Shown here one piece after another: positions 29,914 to 40,845 of a stretch of DNA of 64,000 nucleotides. The DNA lies in NCBI GenBank assembly GCA_014218235.1, contig CM024759.1:6464712-6528711 (forward strand), read 5' to 3'. Below the pieces are notes generated by a model. The model did no database searches, was not told the origin of the DNA, and saw only the letters and a list, made by a program, of their open reading frames with translations. Source of the DNA: Colocasia esculenta. Lineage: Eukaryota; Streptophyta; Magnoliopsida; Alismatales; Araceae. How positions within the stretch are numbered: the first letter of the stretch is position 1; each line of letters begins with the position of its first letter. The position numbers and the translations under genes are program-made.

Positions 29914-30089
29914 CTGTCGACAGGCATGGGTCTGCTGTCGACAGGGGCTGGTTTCCAGAACTGGGATTTCAGTTCTGTGTGCACCTATCGACAGCAAGCC
30001 AGGGGCCTGTCGACAGGGAAACACAGGGTGGATTTTCTGGTTTCTGGCCAGGGGTTCCTGTCGACAGCCAGCCCTTCGTCTGTCGACAG
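29914..30089 (-). repeat. Six CTGTCGACAG palindromes in solo LTR D
   Basis: Five intact copies and one variant (CTATCGACAG near 29987) fall within 176 bases, the same number and total span as in B (10348-10523). The surrounding bases are diverged between B and D. Confidence 0.92.
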
Positions 30090-32157
30090 GGGCTGTGTAA
30101 ATCTTCAGAAAACCATTCCATTCAACCTCCAATGGTTCTATAAAGTTTCTCTAATATTCTTAACATAATTAGGACCCTAAACAAGTGTGATTTCAGATGT
30201 AATACTCATTGAAACATGATCAGAAAAAGGGAAGATCATGGAATATAATTTGCCAAGATGATTTAGCAAGAGGTTAACTCATAGGACATAATGGAGTGTA
30301 CTTATTCTTAGAACTCTTTTCTCTTCATCTCCCTCTATTGACCTTATATCAAATGCACTCACTTGAGAGTTTTATAACTTCTCAATGAATCAAGCTAACT
30401 AAGATTAGAAAAACATTAAGGTTCTATCTAACCTATACGATGAGATCAACACTCTGAATTGAGTTGAATTGATCAAAGACAATAACATGTAGTTACTTGT
30501 GACTTGAGGATCAACTAAAACTTGGTGTAATGTTGATTTTCTAACATAGACATATTTTCTAAACTTTGAAAATAACATGACTATCAGATTTGACAAAAGT
30601 CTGAGTTCTCAGATTGGAAGGATGGCATGCTTAAGGTACCACACGCCATTAACCAAGGAATCAAAGAAAAGGTGGCAAGGGAACTAAGAGATTAAGAAAG
30701 GAATCCTACCAATACATAAGATTATAATTAAAGACATGAGTGTTGAATAGCAACCATATGAACTCAACAATACAGAGGTAATCAAACAAGCTGACTAAAT
30801 CCCATGTTCTCGTGAGGTCAAGATGGCTATAGAATTCCAAGACTTAGTAAGGAAGGGGAAATAGAAGATAGTGATCAAGGATTGAATCCTATAGTTGGTT
30901 AGCTTAAAACTTAACATAATATGATACTAGAGGAACACTTCTATAACAACAATGAGGTATTCAACAAGAAATCATACAGGATAAACACACACTTCTAAAA
31001 GTGTTTATAGAGTCAAGCAATAGTTTGAGGAGGGAACTACCTACACAGGAGGTTTCCTAATAAGTCAATTGAACGAGATTGAGGGAAATAGGAAAAGAAT
31101 TCTACCTGATTGAAGAGTGTAAGCTTCCTAAACTTGAAGGTCCACCGAACAAGAGAAATATTACACACGTGAATTTGATGATGGCCTCAATAGTTGCACC
31201 AATGCACAGAAGATACCCAGAACAGCCGATACAACTTCTCCAAGGAGAGTTGATAGCTCAACTCAGTAGCACTGAGGTGTAGTGATCTCAGTAACAAGAC
31301 ACACACACCAGCAAGAATGAAAGAGAAAGAGAGAGAAAGAGAGCAATTTCCCCTCCGAAAAAGGTTTCCTCACAAAGCTTAGCACTCATAAACCTCTCAA
31401 CCTGAGGTTACCCACGTAATAGCAGCAGCATAACAGTGGAACAGGTAAAGGAACTAGCTACAATGGTTGGGGATGGGTTTTTATAAACCTCAGCTAATGG
31501 CATGCACAAGGACACGTAGGGGGACATGTGTTAAGGTAAAAATCACCTTTTACCTCCTTCAAACACCTAGCACATGCATGCTTAGAGAGTTACACATGGT
31601 AACTGAGGTGTTACCATGTCTCCCTTGGGTGCTGGCCTCACCAGAAGCCACCACGTGACCCATTGAAAAATTCCCAGAAAACCCATTACGTAAATCCCAA
31701 ATAATTCAACTGGCCTCTTGCTCCTTAAATAAACCTATCCAAATCATGTCTAATTGCATTGAAATTTTGAGCATAGACCAATATGATAGTTTTACTAATT
31801 TTGGTGATTTTTAATTAATTTTTTAGATTTTATTTTGTACTAGGTGAAAAATCACCCGAAAAATGGGCGCGCCGACCGTACCTTGAAATCCGTACGTCGA
31901 AAAATTTAGATAATTACATATTTAATTTCTCCACATTTTTTTTGGAAATTATGATGTTCTCAGATTTTTATTTCGATGTCATTTTTCGGTATTACCCTGT
32001 GGAGGCACGCACTTCGAGGTACGACACTGGGATAATGTTCATTACCACTAATTAAGTCTATCATCTAATTATCACAATTTAATAACAACCCTAAGGTATT
32101 TTAACCAAATTATTTCTATTTTATTAACATTTTAAATTTCTGGGGCGTTACAGTATC

Positions 32158-32811
32158 ATCCCTAGCCCTAAGGAGTATGCTAAAGTAGCGACATCAAGCT
32201 TCCTTTTCATGACATAGATATCAAGTCCTAAGGGTACAGATGGATCAACAAATTATGATCTAAGAGCTCACACAATGATGAAACAAAGTTCTCATTCATT
32301 ATTCTCTTCAACGGTCGTCTTACGCACATGTGGTATGAGACACATGCTACAGTGTTCTTCCATCATTATGGGCATGTCACATACAACATAATAAAAAATA
32401 CCGTACGGTTCTTAGTCTAGCCACTCTCACTGTGGCTAACCCGAGTCTCATGACGTCTTATCATAAAACTCACAACCGGCTTAGTAAAGGCTTCATGGAT
32501 TTGATTCTCATATCCAGTGATTGATCCAGAGGGATCTCATCTTAATTCAGTTTAAGGCGACAATAAAAAGAAAATATCTTGCTCGCTATCATAGCGCCAT
32601 AGATATAAATTAATCTTGCTCGCTTTCTTAGCGCCATAGATATAAATTGTCTCATCTTGCTCGCTTTCTTAGCGCCGAGGCAAATGACCCGTGTGAGGGG
32701 GTCCATTGAGAGCCTAGTGACACTTTTCTTGATGTGTAAAGTATTTCAACCATAGACACACATAAGGAAGGAAAACATAATAAATTAATTGTCAATGAAT
32801 AATTGTGTACA
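32158..32811 (-). other. 3' untranslated part of copia E, with tandem repeats
   Basis: This is the non-coding stretch after the E pol end. It contains three tandem copies of a roughly 37-bp unit at 32576-32680, each with 'cttgctcgct(a/t)tc(a/t)tagcgcc' and, in two, 'atagatataaatt'. The unit reads on the element strand as GGCGCTAAGAAAGCGAGCAAG. Confidence 0.65.
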
Positions 32812-34112
32812 TTACAATTTACACAATCCCATATTTCTAATATGGGTTACAAATGCCTCCCTCAGGATTTGTTTGGTTAGTGGATCGACCAACATATGAC
32901 CTGTTGAAATGTGTCGGAGAACCACCAACTTCTTTGCAACTAAATCCCGAATGTAGTGATAACGAATGTCAATGTGTTTGGTTTGTCCATGGTATTTAGG
33001 GTCCTTAGCATAGGCCAAGGCCGATGTGCTATCAACATACATCACCACCGCTTCTTTTGATAAATGTGTCATGGCCAATCGCTGTAGGAAACTTTACAAC
33101 CAAACAACATCTTGACATACAGCAGAACAAGCCACATATTTTGATTCCATGGTGGATAAAGCGATGCATATTTGTCTTTTGCTACACCAAGAAATGGCCC
33201 CTCTACCTAACATAAACACATAGCTTGAGGTGGATTTGCGCTCATCTTTATCACCGGCCCAATCAACATCGCTGTAACCTCTCAATCTTAAGTCACCTCC
33301 GTTGTAACATAAGACAAGGTCCGAAGTACCATAAAGATATCGAAAAATTCTCTTAACTGCTTTCCAGTGAACAAGACCGGGATTACTTTGATAACGACTA
33401 ATAAGACCCACCGCAAAGCTAATGTCTGACCATGTACATAACATGGCATACATTAGGCTCTCAATTACAACAGCATATGGCACTTTAGACATTTCATTCT
33501 TTTCCTTATCAGTTTGTGGACATTGACTGATACTTAAAACACAACTCTTATCAATTGGGGTATCGATGGGTTTGGAATAATGCATCCGGAATCGCTCAAG
33601 AATTTTATTTATATAAGTCTCCTGTGACAAACACAAAAGTTTATTCGAGCGATCTCTTGTGATTTTTAGTCCTAGCACATAATTTGCTTCACCCATGTCT
33701 TTTATCTCAAAGATAGAAGACAACCATTTTCGAGTGGCTTCGATAGATTCCATGTCATTTCCAGTCAGTAAAATGTCATCAACATATAATGACAAAATAA
33801 TAATCTTTTCTGCCGTACGTTTAACATACACACAGTGGTCTTCTTCAATCATCTCAAAACCAAATGAGATAATAGTTTTATAAAATCTAAATACCACTGT
33901 CTAGACAATTGTTTGAGGCCATAAATGGAACGTTTGAGACGACAAACTTTGCGCTCTTGTCCCTTTGCCTCAAAACCTTCTGGTTGAACCATATAAATTT
34001 CTTCGTCTAGTTCTCCATTGAGAAATGTTGTTTTAACGTCCATCTGAAAAAGTTCTAAGTCTAAAAGTGCAACAATGGCTAGAATAAGGTGAACCGATGT
34101 GAATCTCACCAC
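32812..34112 (-). pseudogene. pol: Reverse transcriptase and RNase H of copia E
   Basis: Read right to left on the minus strand. MVRFTSVHLILAIVALLDL, QMDVKTTFLNG and YGLKQLSRQWY (34112-33849) start the reverse transcriptase. The frame then changes and continues with LSLYVDDILLTGND, holding the catalytic YVDD, through GYSDVDWAGDKDERKSTSS (RNase H) to about 33094. A further break precedes MYVDSTSALAYAKDP, KHIDIRYHYIRD and the end at 32812 (GLCKL). Frame changes at about 33860 and 33085 make it a pseudogene. The copia order is clear from integrase lying upstream of reverse transcriptase. Confidence 0.88.
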
Positions 34113-34845
34113 TTCGGAGAATGTCTCATCGAAATCTATACCCTCCTTTTGAGTATATATCCATTTGCCACAAGTCGTGCTTTATATTTGTCAATTGATC
34201 CATCTGCCTTGCGTTTGACTTTTTGAAAATCTATTTATTTCTAATAGCCTTACGCCCTAGAGGGAGGTCGACAAGTTCCCAAACCTGATTCTTACTCATA
34301 GAGTCCATCTCATCTTGCATTGCTTCCTTCCACTCTTTACTAGCAGATGAAGTTAATACTTCTTTAACAGAAGTAGGCTCATCATCATCAGCAAGCTAGC
34401 ACACAAGAGCTTCCTCTTCGATCTCAAATCGACGATGAGGCATGTGTCCACGTTTTCTACGACGTATCTAATCGTCTTGATCTTCTATAGGTGTGCTTCT
34501 ATTGGGCTCAAAGCTCCCACTATCATGATGATCATCTCTACTATCTTCGGCAGTTTCCTAGTTAGGAACTAATTCCCTCCCTTCACTGGAAGATGGTAGA
34601 ACATCATTAAGGTCATCCAACTCATGGAGATCAAGACTCTTTCTAGTGTCACCAATACTAGGAAATTCCGTTTCTAAGAAAACAACATCTCGGGCGTCTT
34701 TTTCTATCATTCCTCCATTCGGATGTTGTTTATATATGACATAACCCTTAGAGCCTTCAGGATATCTTATAAAGATAAACTTTCTAGCTTTAGGGCCATG
34801 TTTTCCAAACTTGTGAAAAGTGTCATGGACATATCCCGCTGAACC

Positions 34846-35610
34846 TCATAGGCGTAGATTATCTAAATTTGGTTTTTCACCACGCCATAACTCATAAGGG
34901 GTGGAAGGAACTGACTGTGAAGGTACGCGGTTAAGGATGTAGGTTGAAGTCATTATAGCATCCCCCCAAAAAGATATTGGAAGGTTGGTATGTGCCATCA
35001 TCGACCTAACCATATCTAACAATGTTCTATTCCGTCTCTCAGCAACACCATTTTGTTGCGGTGTATATGGAATAGTTAATTGTTTACGTATTTCTTTTTC
35101 TTCACATAAAGTTTGAAACTCATCCAAAAGATATTCACGTCCTCGATCTGTCCGAAGAACTTTTATGGTTTTGCCTATTTGATTCTCAACCTCTGCCAAG
35201 AAGTGTTTGAAACAATCTAACGCTTCATAGTGGTGAGTGATCAGATAGACATATCCTTATCGTGAATAATCATCTATAAATGTGAGGAAATAGGAAGCCC
35301 CTTGACGGGTCTTCACACTCATGGGTCCGCAAATGTCGGAGAGGATCAATTGTAAGAGTTCAGTGGCTCTCTTAGCCTTTCCGAAAGGCTTGCGGCATGC
35401 CTTAGCGGCTAAACATGATTCACACATAGGAAGATTGACTTTAGCGAGTGAGCCTAGTAAGCCTTCTCGAGCTAACCTTGTCATTCTATCTTGTTCAATG
35501 TGTCCCAGCCGAGCATGCCAAATTTTTGAATCAAGGTTATTATCAATATTTATCACATAAGACATAGAAAAATTATGATAATCCAAATCTAATTTAAACA
35601 AACCATCCAT
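34846..35610 (-). pseudogene. pol: Integrase region of copia E
   Basis: 35610-35257 holds the GAG-pre-integrase zinc region (IWHARLGHIEQDRM, CESCLAAKACRKPFG) and the first catalytic aspartate block (SDICGPMSVKTRQGASYFLTFIDDYSR). After a short break, 35199-34846 holds the rest of the core: VLRTDRGREYL and TIPYTPQQNGVAERRNRTLLDM, the latter with the catalytic glutamate. From 34845 to 34113 the linker to reverse transcriptase is present but broken by stops. Integrase inserts the cDNA; this copy cannot be made as one protein. Confidence 0.87.
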
Positions 35611-35859
35611 GAATAAAGCATGACCATATATAACATTGTTTAAACAAATGTCAACTTGGTTGCTAGCAAAAGAAAAAGAGAAGTCTAATGCTAATAATGA
35701 TGAGAATGATAGTAGATTATGCTGAACTCTAGGCGCATAGAGGACTTCATGGAGAGTTAAGACTCATCCAGTCTTTAACTTGAGTTGATACACACCAACT
35801 CCAAGGACTTCCTCGCTAGAACCATTTCCCATATATACTCTTTGCGATCCTGCTGAGAT

Positions 35860-36150
35860 TTAGCAATAATCCACGAACCCTACTCGATCCCTTGTTATGT
35901 GCTTGGTCACTCCTGAATCCACTATCCATTCAGGATTTGTTCGAGCAACTAGAATATGCGAACAAACATGCATAGTTGGAGAGCAAAGAAATTGGAATAC
36001 ATTTTTTTGGCTCAGTGCATTCACGAACAAAATGTCCCAGTTGTCCACAATTATAGCATTTGGCCTTCGACTTATCTCTCTTTCCACCGCGCTTACCTCT
36101 TTGGCGCTTCGGTGTTTGCCCCGCCTTTGAAGTGGATGCAACATTTTGCT
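35860..36150 (-). pseudogene. End of gag (zinc knuckle) and protease of copia E
   Basis: The zinc knuckle CYNCGQLGHFVREC lies at about 36058-36017 after a basic stretch (KRQRGKRGGKRDKSKAK). In another frame the protease site WIVDSGVTKHITRD follows at about 35930-35889. No copia gag sequence is seen to the right of about 36150. There the reading frame passes into the gag start of gypsy F, so E is truncated at this junction. Confidence 0.8.
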
Positions 36151-36219
36151 TCTTCAATGCTCGTGTCATGCCAGTACCGTATTCTCCATCCTCCTCCATG
36201 CTTCACCTCTTCCTTCCAT
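36151..36219 (-). pseudogene. gag: N-terminal gag fragment of gypsy F
   Basis: The minus-strand ATG at 36219-36217 begins MEGRGEAWRRMEN, matching the gag start of B (MDGGDANWKRMEN) in length and in the W(K/R)RMEN block. After about 15 codons the frame shifts. A possible continuation (MTRALKKQ) resembles B residues LTRVMRN before copia E sequence takes over. The start lies two bases after an acceptor-like AG. Confidence 0.65.
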
Positions 36220-36221
36220 AT

Positions 36222-36985
36222 CTAGTTTAGAAAGTAATATGAGAAATTTAAAATACTACATGTTAACATTGCAAACCATAACTCTAAAGTTTGCATATAT
36301 TACATATTCTAGTACACACTATACATTACATTCATGCCATCTGCTAATAAACTAGATCTTACATTAGCTTCCCAAAACCTCCCTCCTTACAGGCATCTTA
36401 ACATTTCTACAAAAGTTAGCTATACACAATATCCTACTATCATACAAGAGGGGTTAACAAAAGTCTGCCTCCTAGAGTTCTATCCTAATTCACTGATGGG
36501 TAGTGGATCCTGAAGGCTGCTCCTGCGCATCCTCTTGGTTGTAGTACAGCTCTTTGGCAACCCCTGCCATAACCTCCCAATATTCTTCGACTTGGTGTAA
36601 CAATAATTTTTGGCCAGCCTTTAAGTTATCTAAATTGCTCATGACTGGAGTCATGGTTGCTAAGGATGCAGGAGGATTTCCAACAAGAAATGCCATACTT
36701 GTCAATTTCAAGACTTCTTCCTTAATCCTCATATCAACCTCGTGTTGAGCTTGTGCATACAGTTCTATGTCTTGTCGTAATAATTTCATGGCTAGTCGTA
36801 ATCGTTCAGATGCGTTGGTATCCATTCTATTACAGTCAACATGTTAATCTGTATAACATGAAATTCTGGCGTAAGCGAATTAACCAAGTATCTCCAAAAT
36901 AAGATAAACTCTAAGAACAATAAATATAAGAAAGAAAATAACAAACTGATTTCCAGATGGGAAACAGACAAAGTAAAAATCTCAC
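36222..36985 (-). other. Putative intron of gypsy F enclosing ORF0
   Basis: On the minus strand TGTAG/GTGAGAT gives a good donor match at 36985, and a T-rich stretch ending TTTCTAAACTAG gives the acceptor at 36222. The interval is 764 nt and holds ORF0. The layout equals that of element B (724 nt). Confidence 0.45.
36490..36825 (-). CDS. ORF0 homologue of gypsy F
   Basis: This is a 111-residue complete frame (ATG at 36825). About 55 of the first 94 residues equal ORF0 of B in an ungapped alignment. Shared blocks are LRQDIEL, IKEEVL, AF(L)xGNP, and LLHQxExYWExM. No known domain is recognised. The open frame has survived although the rest of F is truncated and its gag is cut off after about 15 codons. 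It could be intact simply because it is short. The conservation itself argues for a function in the gypsy life cycle. Confidence 0.72.
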   Translation of the reverse strand: MDTNASERLRLAMKLLRQDIELYAQAQHEVDMRIKEEVLKLTSMAFLVGNPPASLATMTPVMSNLDNLKAGQKLLLHQVEEYWEVMAGVAKELYYNQEDAQEQPSGSTTHQ

Positions 36986-37260
36986 CTACAGACAAAGAAG
37001 AACAAGCTTGTTATCTTCTTTTGTAGTCATCATATAGATATACTATATATGGTTTTGTTTGAACGGGTCAAAATGTTCAAATTCGCTGACGCAGAAAAGC
37101 ATCTACAAGTTCTCTGGATCAACATGATCCATATACTCCGAGTTGCTATCCAACAGTTCATCTGACGTGTCTTCAAATATTTTCTTTCAGGATGAAAGAC
37201 TTTGGGTTTATATTTTCATTCTAAATTTTCTTTTATAGGTAGGATAGCTCCGTGGAAACT
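36986..37260 (-). mobile_element. 5' leader and LTR-end remnant of gypsy F
   Basis: On the minus strand, 'tttgaagacacgtcagatgaa' and following bases resemble the acidic-coding end of Tekay-type LTR transcripts (compare C near 46537-46580). No primer binding site TGGTATCAGAGC is visible between this and the ORF0 intron, so it has been lost or mutated. The left limit of F is unclear. Confidence 0.45.
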
Positions 37261-37743
37261 TAAAAGGTTTCTTTTGTAAAATTGTGTTTTTCATATGGTC
37301 TTTGATAATTATATATACAACATAGAAATATAGATCTATATATCTATATCTATATATAATAAAGATATAAATATATGTATATATAATATGTGACGGTCTT
37401 TATAAGTTGTCACATATATCCTACTATATGCGACGGCTTCCAAAGGCATTTATTTACAAACAAAAAAAGTTCTTAATATCTACCAAAATATTAAGATCTT
37501 AAATAAAAAATGTAAATTACATTTAAAACATTAATTTACAAAGATTTTTTTAATATCTACCCAAATATTAATTTTAATATATTAATATTTAATATAAAAT
37601 TAATAATATTTAAAATATTAATTTATAAATAAAAATATATATTATTAATTATAGAGACATAAATACATATAGATATATGTAGACCTTACAATATAAGATA
37701 AACTGGGTTATGCAAGATATATAATCAAACTAATATATATAGG
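37261..37743 (+). other. AT-rich non-coding sequence
   Basis: Microsatellite-like TA-rich DNA lies around 37330-37390. Near 37390-37440 'gtgacggtc...' and 'tgcgacggcttcc' recall CACTA subterminal motifs, and may be part of the CACTA copy ending at 38850. No gene is seen. Confidence 0.4.
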
Positions 37744-38164
37744 TGAAGAGATATGATTTAAGTGTGCCTCCCAAGAGGTATTGTTCCCAGTTTGGTATTT
37801 TGTCCTTTAAAAGGGCCATCTTGGGAGAAGAGGTGATGCTCTTGCTGATAAACACACATTTATTTTCACTATCTTTCAATGTGGGACTAAAGAATACCTC
37901 TACACAGCCCCCCCAGTGAGGATAAGGGTGTGCGGGTCTCATGAAGCTGAGACGCTTGGGTAGGGCGCATGGCCTCTCGTTCGTTCCCACAGACGACGCC
38001 AATGAAGAGATGTGATTTAAGTGTACCTCTTAAGAGGTATTGCCCCCATGTTTGGGGTTTTGTCCTTTAAAAGGACTCTCTTGGGAGAAGATGTGAGGCT
38101 CTTGCTGATAAACACACACTTGTTCTCACTATCTTTCAATGTGGGATTAAAAAATATCTCTACA
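37744..38164 (-). mobile_element. TRIM (421-bp terminal-repeat retrotransposon in miniature)
   Basis: Two direct repeats, 37744-37904 (161 bp) and 38003-38164 (162 bp), flank a 98-bp core. The target duplication is ATAGG (37739-37743 and 38165-38169). On the minus strand the LTR starts TGTAGAG and ends CTTCA. It is followed by a primer-site-like TTGGCGTCGTCTGTGGGAA, and a polypurine tract CACTGGGGGGGCTG precedes the other LTR. There is no coding capacity. The primer-site type equals that of the Tat-like element H (TGGCACCGTCTGTGGGAA). The LTR contains TTTTAAAGG and a nearly palindromic 'cctcttaagagg'. Confidence 0.9.
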
Positions 38165-38279
38165 ATAGGTAATACTATTCTTTAAAGTTAAACAAGGTAT
38201 ATGTATTTCAAAGTTTTTTAATATCTATTCTCTTTGATAGTTAAATTAATTTAATATGATTATAATTAAGATCATTTAG

Positions 38280-38850
38280 ATTCCACCTTAAGAGAGGAAA
38301 GAAAAAAGGGGGGCACATATAGAGGAAATACGAAAACGCGGTGGGCGCATGTGGAGGGAAAATAGAAAAGGGAGAAAATTTTTATCTCATAAAAATTTAT
38401 TTAAAAAAATTAAATTAAAATTATTATAAAATATATCACCTTCCAATTAACTTGTGTTTAAAATTTCAATGTAATTGGACATCATTTAAGTTGATATATA
38501 GATGGCTTCTTAGCATAAATATATAGACGCCTTCTTATAGCCTTCTACATATCCAACATATGTAGAGGGCTTTTTAAAACCATCTACATATGTTATGTAG
38601 ATGGCCCAGATAGCCATCTACATATCAAGGGTTGTAAGAAGTCGTCTACATATCTAACATATGTAGCTGGCTTTTTAAAGTCGTCTACATATGTTATATA
38701 GACAGTTCAGCTAGCCGTCTACATATCAAGTCCTTGATATGTAGACGGCTCCAACATATGTAGACGACTTCTTTTAACCATCTATAAATATAACTTTTTG
38801 TAGATGGCCGCAATTTGCAGCTGTCTACATATCCTATTTTTCTTGTAGTG
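38280..38850 (+). mobile_element. End of a CACTA element (CACTA-3)
   Basis: It ends TTTTTCTTGTAGTG at 38850, the inverse of a CACTACAAGAAAA terminus, followed by TAA at the point where duplicated segment copy 2 resumes. Over about 360 bp before the end there are many subterminal 'gtctacata' / 'tagacggc' repeats in both orientations. These are the same motif as in CACTA-1 (59036 onward and 60870-61156). The other end was not found. Confidence 0.7.
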
Positions 38851-39505
38851 TAACTTGCTAATTAATACATATATGTTCTTGTAAATCAATGTTTTAGAAC
38901 ACCGATATAACTGCTCTGTAATCCTAGAAGTCCTCTAGGACACCGAGCAATTGTTTCAAAACTCTCTCTTGGCATTGTAAGAATCCTTCATTAAGTATAT
39001 TTCTCCTACAGGATTAGAACGCCTTCACCAAAGCCTATATAAGTCTTTGTGAGTTTCAAAATGCTCTATGATGTTAAGTTGGTTGTACCCTAACACCCAC
39101 ACACACTACTGGAACCATGCCGGACCTGTACGACACATTCTGATCGGCTTTGTTCTTCTGATTAAAAATGCGCCTGAGGTGATAGTCATGTTCTGAATGC
39201 ACTTACCTACGCAGCCACATTCTCATTCTAAACGCACCCTAATATCTGACCACATTCTGATCACAGCCAGGAGTAAGACCGTGTTCATTCTTTGTCAGCA
39301 GCCTATGTACATACTGTGTAGTAGCCATTACTCGTGCGTTTCTCGTCTGTTACATATACGAACCACTGTATGCTTCTATGTAATTAGAAATAATCTCTTC
39401 TCTCTCTTTTCCTTGATAATTGTCTCATCTATGTATTAGAAACCGATATATAAGAGGTAAAGAATATGGCATATATATTAGGCATTAACGCGCACCAACA
39501 AGTTA

Positions 39506-39536
<31 letters not shown>

Positions 39537-40274
39537 AGAAAATAAAATCTTTCCTTTGGTATTAAAATAAGGGTGGTATAGCGGCAAGTGTACGACATCT
39601 ATTAACTTGTACATCATAAAGAGAACAACATGTACCGAGGCTGGCAGCCGCAAGATTAGGATCTTTGACTGTACACACAGTACTCTTTAATTCTTTCGGG
39701 ATGGTATTTCGTTAAAGAGATAGCCTTCTGATATATGGTGGGGTTGGATCTCATCGTCATGCAAAATACTTAAATCTATTTATATAGAGAAAGATTCAGT
39801 GCACTTTCTTATTACACTTAAGTGTAATATGATTAGGTACAAAACTCATGTAACACTTCTCATATGGAGAGTGATAAAATAACAACTTGAGTGCCACATG
39901 AATTTAATACCTAATCATATTATAGTTAAGTGCAATATGAAAATGCACTAAACCTTTCTCATTTACATCAGTTACATTTGTGCATGTATGATATAGTTCG
40001 CATGGTGTTAATAAGTTGAACGGCGCCATGCAAGTTATTAGATAGCGGAGGACCGTGATATAAAGATGCCATATCAAAATCTAAAGTTTGTATTTTTGAA
40101 CTTAAAACTTTTAATTTTCAAGTTAATAGATAGCAGGTTGGAACTCCATGAAGGTGTTGAAGCAGCAGCAGCCGCAAGAGATTGACCCAGTACTGGAAGA
40201 CGACCGACGAAATAACCTGAAGAAACAATTCCATGTTGGGGGCGAGCTCACTACGTACAATCTTATATATGTAT
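38851..40274 (+). repeat. Duplicated segment, copy 2
   Basis: Collinear with 24852-26999 (see there). It differs by lacking the 25690-26390 LTR fragment. It contains a C-run plus A-run (about 39507-39537) and a foldback element (39787-39960). It ends where element H begins, and the homologous sequence after the insertion point was not found to the right of 59017. Confidence 0.75.
39787..39960 (+). mobile_element. 174-bp foldback MITE
   Basis: The left arm starts GAGAAAGATTCAGTGCA and continues ATTAGGTAC. The right arm read in reverse starts GAGAAAGGTTTAGTGCA with the same order of blocks. The arms are about 65 nt long and imperfectly complementary, so nearly the whole element folds back. The homologous place in copy 1 of the duplicated segment (about 26690) lacks it. 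A clear target duplication was not identified. Confidence 0.75.
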
Positions 40275-40845
40275 TGTTGCTGAAAAAACAGCAAGGGTGG
40301 TCGGCCGGAGCCGAGCTGAGTGGGGTCCAAGGGATTGGCCGCGTCGCGTTGCCGTCGGCGAAGAAGATCCGACCTGCAAAGAACCACCGAGACCCCTCGG
40401 TGGTCGAACACTCTGATGATCAAGTCAGCGAAGGTTGCAGAGAGAAAGAGAGAGAGAGAGTTTTTGTGCTACGAATAGCGTACTTTTTTCCTGAGGGTAT
40501 CTTTGGATAGAAAAAGAGAGTGGCGGACGAGCCTCCATGAGGCAAGGGCGCCAATCAGGGAATCCCTGCCAGCTGGGCTCCGAGAATCTCGCCTTGACAG
40601 CCACCTGCCCAAAGCGGACACAGGCCAGCTGGGGGGTCGTGATTCACGGGACTCATCCGCCCCTAGGGTAGGTATGACCTGGCGCCAACTAGGAGCTCCC
40701 GGATATAGTGCTTGACTAAATTGGTTCTCGGAAATGATTGACTTGCCCACGATGACGAGAGACGACAACCTGGTCATCGGTTCGTCAGCGTGGCCGACCG
40801 TCGCTCTCGTCGGGCTGACTCGTCGGTTGGCGACGACCGGTATCA
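40275..40845 (-). repeat. 3' LTR of element H
   Basis: On the minus strand it starts TGATACCGG and ends CAGCAACA. Compared with the other two copies (57930 and 58443) it lacks about 28 bases around 40500 that include the TATA box, and shows scattered differences. Confidence 0.85.

Larger units (their letters stand above)
28420..32152 (-). mobile_element. Solo LTR D, same family group as B, with a 5-bp target duplication
   Basis: On the minus strand it starts TGTAACGCCCC (plus 32152) and ends GTGACGTGACA (plus 28420), like B. Long blocks align, for example 'atcccagtgtcg(c/t)acctcgaa', 'gtgcctccacaggg' and the TATA region (TTTATAAAA, plus about 31478-31486). GTATC flanks both sides. Length is 3733 bp; without the inserted hAT-like element it is about 3.2 kb, longer than the 2.7-kb LTR of B. 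No internal element sequence is attached, so recombination between two LTRs probably removed it. Confidence 0.9.
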
